DNA of 64,000 nucleotides from DATFFO01 sp963744905 (GTDB taxonomy: Bacteria > Actinomycetota > Acidimicrobiia > Spongiisociales > ZC4RG35): positions 62,001 to 126,000 of the forward strand of contig CAVUUV010000010.1 of assembly GCA_963744905.1 (NCBI GenBank), given 5' to 3'. The notes beneath the pieces were generated by a model. The model saw nothing but the letters and a program-made list of their open reading frames with translations, was not told where the DNA came from and searched no databases. Every line of letters starts with the position of its first letter. Position 1 is the stretch's first letter. The position numbers and the translations under genes were made by a program. Positions 59,268-64,000 of this stretch are shown here, one piece after another.

Positions 59268-60641
59268 ATGGTCCAAGTACGACAATCCGCCGACCGGTGG
59301 AGCCTGTTCAACGACTTCCTACGCGGCTCCGTCTCCCAGGCCAACTGGCAGACGTGGCTCAGCCGTCTCGAACACGAGATCGATGGTGATGACGTGGTAC
59401 TGGTGGCGCCGAGCGACTTTCACCTCCAGTGGATCCGGGACAAGCACGAAGAGGCCGTCCTGACCGCGGCCGTGGCCGCCTTCGGGGCCGATGTGTCGGT
59501 CCGCTATCGCATCGACGAAACCCCCACCGACCAACCCAGCCTTCCCATCAGCAGCCAGCCGGAGCCCGTTCCCGACCAATCACCCTCCCCGGGCCGACCC
59601 GGCCCCGAGTCACATGCCGCCAGCCTGGTCAGCAGGTACAGATTCGACTCCTTCGTGGTGGGACCGTCCAACCGGTTCGCCTGGGCCGCAGCCATGGCCG
59701 TGGCCGAACAACCCGGCACCAACTACAACCCGCTCTTCATCTACGGCCCGGCCGGGTTGGGCAAGACTCACCTGCTCAACGCCGTCGGCCATCAGGTGGC
59801 AGAGATGTATCCCGACCTCTCTGTCCGTTATGTCACCTCCGAGAACTTCCTGAACGACTTCATCGATTGCATACGTCGCAAGCGAGTCGACGACTTCAAG
59901 CACCGCTTCCGATCCGCTGACGTGCTCTTGTTGGATGACGTGCAGTTCTTCGAAGGCAAGGAGCAGATCCTCGAAGAGTTCTTCCATACCTTCAACAACC
60001 TCTATGAATCCGGCAAACAGCTGGTGATCAGCTCGGATCGACACCCGCGCAATCTCGACACGCTGGAGGACCGGCTCAGGAGCCGTTTCGAGTGGGGGTT
60101 GCTGACAGACATCCAGCCGCCCGACGTCGAAACCCGGATGGCGATCCTGCGTCGCAACGCCGAACTGGCCCCGCGTCAGGTACCCACCGAGGTGCTCGAA
60201 TTCATCGCGACTTTGGTGTCGGACAACATCCGGGAACTCGAGGGGGCGCTGACCCGGGTAACGGCCTTCGCCGCCCTGACCAACGGTGGCATCGGCCTGG
60301 AGATGGCCCAGTCCGTCCTCCAGGACCTCCTCCCCGGGCACGCCGCCAAGTCACTCACCCCCGAGGACATCATCGTGGCCACCGCTCGCTCCTTCGACTT
60401 CACCGTCGAGGAGGTAACCGGCAAGAGTCGGCGCCAGCCCCTGGTGCGTTGCCGCCAGATCGCCATGTATCTGTGCCGGGACCTCACCGACCTCTCCCTA
60501 CCCAAGATCGGCAATCAGTTCGGTGGCCGTGATCACACCACCGTCATCCACTCCATCGACAAGGTTCGCAGACTCCTCCAAACCGACCGCGAGATCTTCG
60601 ACCGGGTCAACAAGCTCTCCCAGCAGCTCCGTCAGCGGTGA
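59268..60641 (+). CDS. dnaA: Chromosomal replication initiator DnaA
   Basis: 457 residues. Domain I is 1-90, followed by a Pro/Ser linker. The AAA+ domain has YRFDSFVVGPSNRFAWAAAM, Walker A GPAGLGKTHLLNAVG and Walker B VLLLDDVQFFEGKEQ. Domain IV has CRQIAMYLCRDLTDLSLPKI and GGRDHTTVIHSIDKV, the DnaA-box-binding signature. AAGGAGG precedes ATG 59268. It opens oriC and loads DnaB. Confidence 0.97.
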   Translation: MVQVRQSADRWSLFNDFLRGSVSQANWQTWLSRLEHEIDGDDVVLVAPSDFHLQWIRDKHEEAVLTAAVAAFGADVSVRYRIDETPTDQPSLPISSQPEPVPDQSPSPGRPGPESHAASLVSRYRFDSFVVGPSNRFAWAAAMAVAEQPGTNYNPLFIYGPAGLGKTHLLNAVGHQVAEMYPDLSVRYVTSENFLNDFIDCIRRKRVDDFKHRFRSADVLLLDDVQFFEGKEQILEEFFHTFNNLYESGKQLVISSDRHPRNLDTLEDRLRSRFEWGLLTDIQPPDVETRMAILRRNAELAPRQVPTEVLEFIATLVSDNIRELEGALTRVTAFAALTNGGIGLEMAQSVLQDLLPGHAAKSLTPEDIIVATARSFDFTVEEVTGKSRRQPLVRCRQIAMYLCRDLTDLSLPKIGNQFGGRDHTTVIHSIDKVRRLLQTDREIFDRVNKLSQQLRQR

Positions 60642-60855
60642 GGAAAACCCTGTGGAACATCTTCGACTTCTCCCCAGCCACGACGACACCGCCGCTCCGT
60701 TGTGGACAGAGCGGTGCTTTGTCCACAACCGCGGCTGGGCCGATTCGGACCGTCGTCATTGGGATCTTCTAGCATCATCCACAATCCACAACCCCTACTA
60801 CGGCTACGACAGTTATATAGATCTTCAGTAGGAAGAGCAGAAGGGAAACACCCTT
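60642..60855. other. oriC: dnaA-dnaN intergenic region with DnaA boxes
   Basis: The 214-bp gap contains TTGTCCACA (60719-60727, perfect), inverted CTGTCCACA (60709-60701) and TGTTCCACA (60659-60651), and direct TCATCCACA (60775-60783) and CAATCCACA (60782-60790). An AT-richer AGTTATATAG lies near 60811-60820. Clustering between dnaA and dnaN is the usual actinobacterial origin. Confidence 0.85.
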
Positions 60856-61938
60856 GTGAGAATCAGAGCGGAGCGAGACGACCTCGCCGACATCTTCAGC
60901 AGGGCCAATCGGGCCATCGGAGCCCGCACTGCCGTTCCCGTGCTGCAGGGGTTGCTGTGCGAGGTCTCGGGTTCCAATCTCCGGGTGACAGGGACCGACC
61001 ACGAGATGACCGTCAAGGCGGCCACCGAGGTGGAGGTGCTGGAGGAAGGGCGGGTCGTGATACCCGGCAAGCTCCTGGCCGACGCGGTGCGGCGGATGCC
61101 GGCGGGGCCGGTGACTATCGGTACCGGTGATGGCGAGGTGGAGATACTGGGGAAGGGCCCTCGCTTCTCGGTCCGCCCGCTGGCCACGGACGATTATCCG
61201 GAGATCGCCGATACCCCCGGCGAGGGGGTGGAGGTCGACGGCGAGGAGCTGGCCGACGCCATCAACCAGGTGGTGGTGGCGGCATCGACCGACTCGGCCC
61301 GGCCCATTCTGACCGGCGTGTTGTTCGAATCGTCGCCCGAGGGTCTGCGGATGGTGTCGACCGACTCCTATCGATTGGCGGTCCGGGACCTGAAGGGGGT
61401 GGGCCTGGAAGGGATGGGCCTGGTCCCCGCTCGCGGGCTGAGAGAACTACCCCGGACCATCGGCTCGGCCAAGGTGACGGCGAGGCTGGGTGACCGGGAG
61501 GCGGTGTTTGCTTCTGATCGGGGCACCTTGCGGCTGCGTCTGATCGAAGGCTCCTTCCCCAAATACCGCTCGCTGCTTCCCGAGAGCTATCCCAATCAGA
61601 TCATCGTGCGCAAGGAGGATGTGCTCGACGCTCTGGGGCGGGTCTCGCTGGTGGCCGAGGATCACATACCCGTCCGATTCAAGATGAGCGAGGGTGGCGC
61701 AGAGGTCACCGTCACCCGCCAGGACGTGGGCGGGGAGAGTGAGTACCTCTCGGGCGATTACCAGGGTGCGGATGAGGAGGTGACGGTTGCCTTCAACCCC
61801 AGGTATCTGGGAGATGGGGTGGGTGTGATCGCTTCGGACTCGGTCCGGATCCAGGTCATAGACGGGGTTCGGCCCTGTGTTGTTGATGGGGGAGAGGGCC
61901 AGGACTTCCTCTACCTGCTCATGCCCGTGCGGGTCTGA
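60856..61938 (+). CDS. dnaN: DNA polymerase III beta sliding clamp
   Basis: 360 residues from GTG 60856. Three clamp domains are present: RAERDDLADIFSRANRAIGA, with GLLCEVSGSNLRVTGTDHEM; ARPILTGVLFESSPEGLRMVSTDSYRLA; and YLSGDYQGADEEVTVAFNPR. It ends in QDFLYLLMPVRV, close to the usual YLLMPMR ending. It tethers polymerase III to DNA. Confidence 0.97.
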   Translation: MRIRAERDDLADIFSRANRAIGARTAVPVLQGLLCEVSGSNLRVTGTDHEMTVKAATEVEVLEEGRVVIPGKLLADAVRRMPAGPVTIGTGDGEVEILGKGPRFSVRPLATDDYPEIADTPGEGVEVDGEELADAINQVVVAASTDSARPILTGVLFESSPEGLRMVSTDSYRLAVRDLKGVGLEGMGLVPARGLRELPRTIGSAKVTARLGDREAVFASDRGTLRLRLIEGSFPKYRSLLPESYPNQIIVRKEDVLDALGRVSLVAEDHIPVRFKMSEGGAEVTVTRQDVGGESEYLSGDYQGADEEVTVAFNPRYLGDGVGVIASDSVRIQVIDGVRPCVVDGGEGQDFLYLLMPVRV

Positions 61939-61950
61939 TCCCGCCGCCAG

Positions 61951-63063
61951 GTGCATGTCATTTGGCTGGAGCTGGTCGATTTCCGCTCTTACACCCATCT
62001 CGAGTGGCGACCCGATCCGGCCGTCAACCTGCTCATCGGACCCAATGGGGCCGGCAAGACCAACGTCCTCGAAGCGCTGGGTTATCTGGCCGGGCTCAAG
62101 TCATTCCGTGGAGTACCCGACGAGGGCCTCATCGCCTATGCCGCCGACGCCGCCTACCTGAGGGCAGGTGTTGAGAGGGGAAGTCCGGCACAGGGGGAGT
62201 CCCTCATCGAGATCGAGATTCCACGACGTGGGGGGCGCCGGACTCAGCTGGACCGGAGCCGTTTGAGGCGGAGCGCGGATCTGGCGGAGGTGCTGCGGGT
62301 GGTGACGTTTCTCCCCGAGGATCTCGACCTGGTCAAACGAGGCCCGGCCCGGCGCCGGGACTTGATCGATGAGGCGGCGGTGTTGCTCAGACCTTCGGCG
62401 GCGTTGGATCAGGCCGAATTCGATCGGGCCCTCCGTCAGCGCAACGCCTTTTTGAAACAGGGTGCCCCCGATGAGGTCACCCTCTCGGTTTGGGACGAGA
62501 GAGTGTCACAGGCAGGTGGCAGGGTGATGGCGAGGAGGGCCGCCACCATGGCCGAACTAGCCCAGCCGATTGCAGCCGCCTACCGGGAGATCAGCCTGTC
62601 TGAACAGACCCTCGCCTTCGATTACGGGTCGGATTGGGGGGCGTCGACGGACCCCACCCTGAGCGCCGTCGAACAGACCCGGGCGCTGGCAGAGGCTCTG
62701 GCAGCCAGACGGCGAGGGGACCTGGAGCGGCGGGTCACCACCGTCGGCCCCCACCGCGATGACCCCACGTTCGTTCTCGATGGCCACGACGCCCGCATTC
62801 ACGCCAGTCAGGGTGAGCAGAGGACGACGGCTCTGGCGGTCCGCCTGGCGGTGCATACCGCGGTGACCGATCGCATCGGTGTCGCCCCGATCCTCCTCCT
62901 CGATGACGTGTTCAGCGAGCTCGACCCGGAGCGATCGCGGCGGTTGGCGGAGGCGTTGCCTTCTACCCAGACGATGATCACGTCGGCTCGGCCCGAAGAC
63001 GTCCCCGTCGGTGGCCGGCGCTGGAATGTGGCCGGGGGCAGGCTAGAGGAGGAGGGTTCTTGA
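61951..63063 (+). CDS. recF: DNA replication and repair protein RecF
   Basis: 370 residues from GTG 61951. Walker A is LIGPNGAGKTNVLEALGYL; signature QGEQRTTALAVRLA; Walker B APILLLDDVFSELDPERSRR. The SMC-like ATPase helps load RecA at gaps. The next gene starts within its stop (TTGA). Confidence 0.95.
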   Translation: MHVIWLELVDFRSYTHLEWRPDPAVNLLIGPNGAGKTNVLEALGYLAGLKSFRGVPDEGLIAYAADAAYLRAGVERGSPAQGESLIEIEIPRRGGRRTQLDRSRLRRSADLAEVLRVVTFLPEDLDLVKRGPARRRDLIDEAAVLLRPSAALDQAEFDRALRQRNAFLKQGAPDEVTLSVWDERVSQAGGRVMARRAATMAELAQPIAAAYREISLSEQTLAFDYGSDWGASTDPTLSAVEQTRALAEALAARRRGDLERRVTTVGPHRDDPTFVLDGHDARIHASQGEQRTTALAVRLAVHTAVTDRIGVAPILLLDDVFSELDPERSRRLAEALPSTQTMITSARPEDVPVGGRRWNVAGGRLEEEGS

Positions 63064-63359
63064 TCCCCTTCGAGGACGCCCTGGGCCAGACTCTGCGCAA
63101 GATGGGTCTGGCGGAGCCGGCTCTGATGCTCGATCTGGAGACCGAGTGGTCCGAGCTGGTGGGAGAGCCTTGGAGCTCTAAGGCCCGGCCTCTCTTCGTC
63201 CGCTCCGGGGTCCTGGTGGTGGAGGCCTCGGACCCGGGAGCCGTTGCCTTCCTCCGCTACGGCGTCGGCGAGTTGCAGCGGCAACTGGGTAACCGGTTCG
63301 GTGAGGACGTCGTCTCCCGGGTGGAGATCCGTCCCCCGAGCAGAAGGCGGGAGCCGTGA
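63060..63359 (+). CDS. DUF721/DciA family protein
   Basis: 99 residues from TTG 63060, overlapping the recF stop. The DUF721 pattern has LRKMGLAEPALMLDLETEWSELVGEPWSSKARP and LRYGVGELQRQLGNRFGEDVVSRVEI. In bacteria without DnaC/DnaI, DciA-type proteins help load DnaB. The place between recF and gyrB is typical for actinobacteria. Confidence 0.85.
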   Translation: MIPFEDALGQTLRKMGLAEPALMLDLETEWSELVGEPWSSKARPLFVRSGVLVVEASDPGAVAFLRYGVGELQRQLGNRFGEDVVSRVEIRPPSRRREP

Positions 63360-63396
63360 GAGGCCCGCAAAGGGCCGTAGAAGGCCCGCGATGGGC

Positions 63397-63425
63397 TTGG
63401 TTGGGAGCCCGTGATCCCGTATACT
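63397..63425 (+). promoter_or_regulatory. Promoter for gyrB
   Basis: TTGGTT (63397-63402) and TATACT (63420-63425) with a 17-bp spacer lie 92 bp before the gyrB start. Confidence 0.6.
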
Positions 63426-63516
63426 TACACCTGTGTAACGCTTTCCTCAGCGAGCTCTGCAGCCCGCTCTCCCAGGTCCTTCCACAAGTGTTGCCCGCCA
63501 TGCCGAGAGGAGTGTT

Positions 63517-64000
63517 TTGACGGCCACGCGCGATTCCTATGCAGCCAAAGACATCACCGTTCTCGAGGGTCTCGAGGCGGTGCGGCTGCGGCCCGGCATG
63601 TACATCGGTTCGACCGGCCCTCGCGGCCTCCACCACCTGGTGTGGGAGGTGGTGGATAACTCGGTCGACGAGGCCATGGCCGGCCACGCCACCAAGATCG
63701 AGGTCACCTTGCAGGCGGACGGGGGAGTTCGGGTGATCGACAACGGCCGCGGCATTCCGGTCGATACGGTCGAGAAGACCAAGCTGTCCGGGGTCACAAC
63801 CGTCCTGACCACCCTCCACGCCGGGGGCAAGTTCCAGCAGGGCGCCTATCAGGTTTCGGGAGGGTTGCACGGGGTGGGTGTGTCCGTGGTCAATGCCCTC
63901 TCGATTCGCCTCGAGGCGGAGGTGCGCAACTCGGGCCACATCTGGACCCAGACCTTCCGCCGCGGCGTCCCCGAGACGAAGCATCCCCAGAAGGGGGCGG
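63517..64000 (+). CDS. gyrB: DNA gyrase subunit B, N-terminal part
   Basis: 161 codons are seen, open to the window edge. TTG 63517 is preferred, with GAGAGGAG upstream. The GHKL ATPase motifs are VLEGLEAVRLRPGMYIGSTG, WEVVDNSVDEAMAG (catalytic Glu and Asn), DNGRGIPVD and GLHGVGVSVVNALS. It is the ATPase subunit of gyrase. Confidence 0.96.
   Translation, partial: MTATRDSYAAKDITVLEGLEAVRLRPGMYIGSTGPRGLHHLVWEVVDNSVDEAMAGHATKIEVTLQADGGVRVIDNGRGIPVDTVEKTKLSGVTTVLTTLHAGGKFQQGAYQVSGGLHGVGVSVVNALSIRLEAEVRNSGHIWTQTFRRGVPETKHPQKGA

Noticed and set aside
59019..59344. Small antisense frames in the dnaA upstream region
   Set aside because: They have no conserved motifs or ribosome-binding site, and they overlap the dnaA promoter and DnaA boxes.

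Overview
The window is a chromosomal segment from a high-GC actinobacterium. The right end carries the replication-origin block in actinobacterial order: rpmH and rnpA leftward, then dnaA, an intergenic oriC with DnaA boxes, dnaN, recF, a DciA/DUF721 gene and gyrB (cut by the window edge). To the left of it lie yidD, yidC, jag, two parS sites, rsmG, parA, parB, a CwlM-like protein, trxA, trxB, an anti-sigma factor, an ECF sigma factor and a pseudokinase. This matches the mycobacterial pcnA-mviN-sigM-trx-cwlM-par-gidB-rpmH neighbourhood as I remember it. Long Thr/Ser/Pro linkers after membrane anchors, an F420-type luciferase-like oxidoreductase and a bifunctional-type Dcd fit Actinomycetota, perhaps Acidimicrobiia. 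The class is an inference; no rRNA gene is present.

Layout. 0-10 kb: a secreted peptidoglycan-binding protein (partial), PhzF, tRNA-Gly(CCC) with a decayed 3' copy, an MFS transporter, a hydrolase-LuxR fusion, a histidine-ammonia-lyase homologue lacking the MIO serine, a membrane-anchored propeller-like protein (frameshifted), dcd, and a divergent MarR/hydrolase pair. 10-15 kb: the rpsF-ssb-rpsR-rplI-dnaB set, with an intein in DnaB. 15-23 kb: panB, a DUF192 lipoprotein, an endonuclease IV homologue, a PH-like membrane protein, pyrE, AtuA plus a cis-prenyltransferase, and an LLM oxidoreductase. 23-31.5 kb is the most plastic part: a 162-bp tandem repeat, two inverted copies of a 167/168-bp MITE-like element, and between or beside them a HlyIII homologue, a DMT transporter, aminopeptidase P, an EEP nuclease, a haloalkane dehalogenase with its TetR regulator, a DUF4386-like protein and a cupin. 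31.5-41 kb: arginine biosynthesis (argC-J-B-D, a propeller-like gene where argF often lies, then argR-G-H), with two matching ARG boxes. 41-49 kb: an M1 peptidase lipoprotein, the CCA-adding enzyme, a 76-bp repeat, an orphan PilT-like ATPase, an HDAC-family deacetylase, a GNAT protein and DegV. 49-64 kb: the origin-proximal block.

The most interesting proteins keep a fold but have lost catalytic residues. They are the MIO-less ammonia lyase, an alpha/beta hydrolase with Ala at the nucleophile position, a stand-alone MviN-type pseudokinase, and a CwlM-like amidase without zinc histidines. Five genes carry apparent single-base frameshifts (about 7150-7190, 17507-17510, 25300-25312, 29498-29506 and 31655-31668). 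This many in otherwise well-preserved genes suggests indel errors in the assembly, so those breaks should be treated as provisional.
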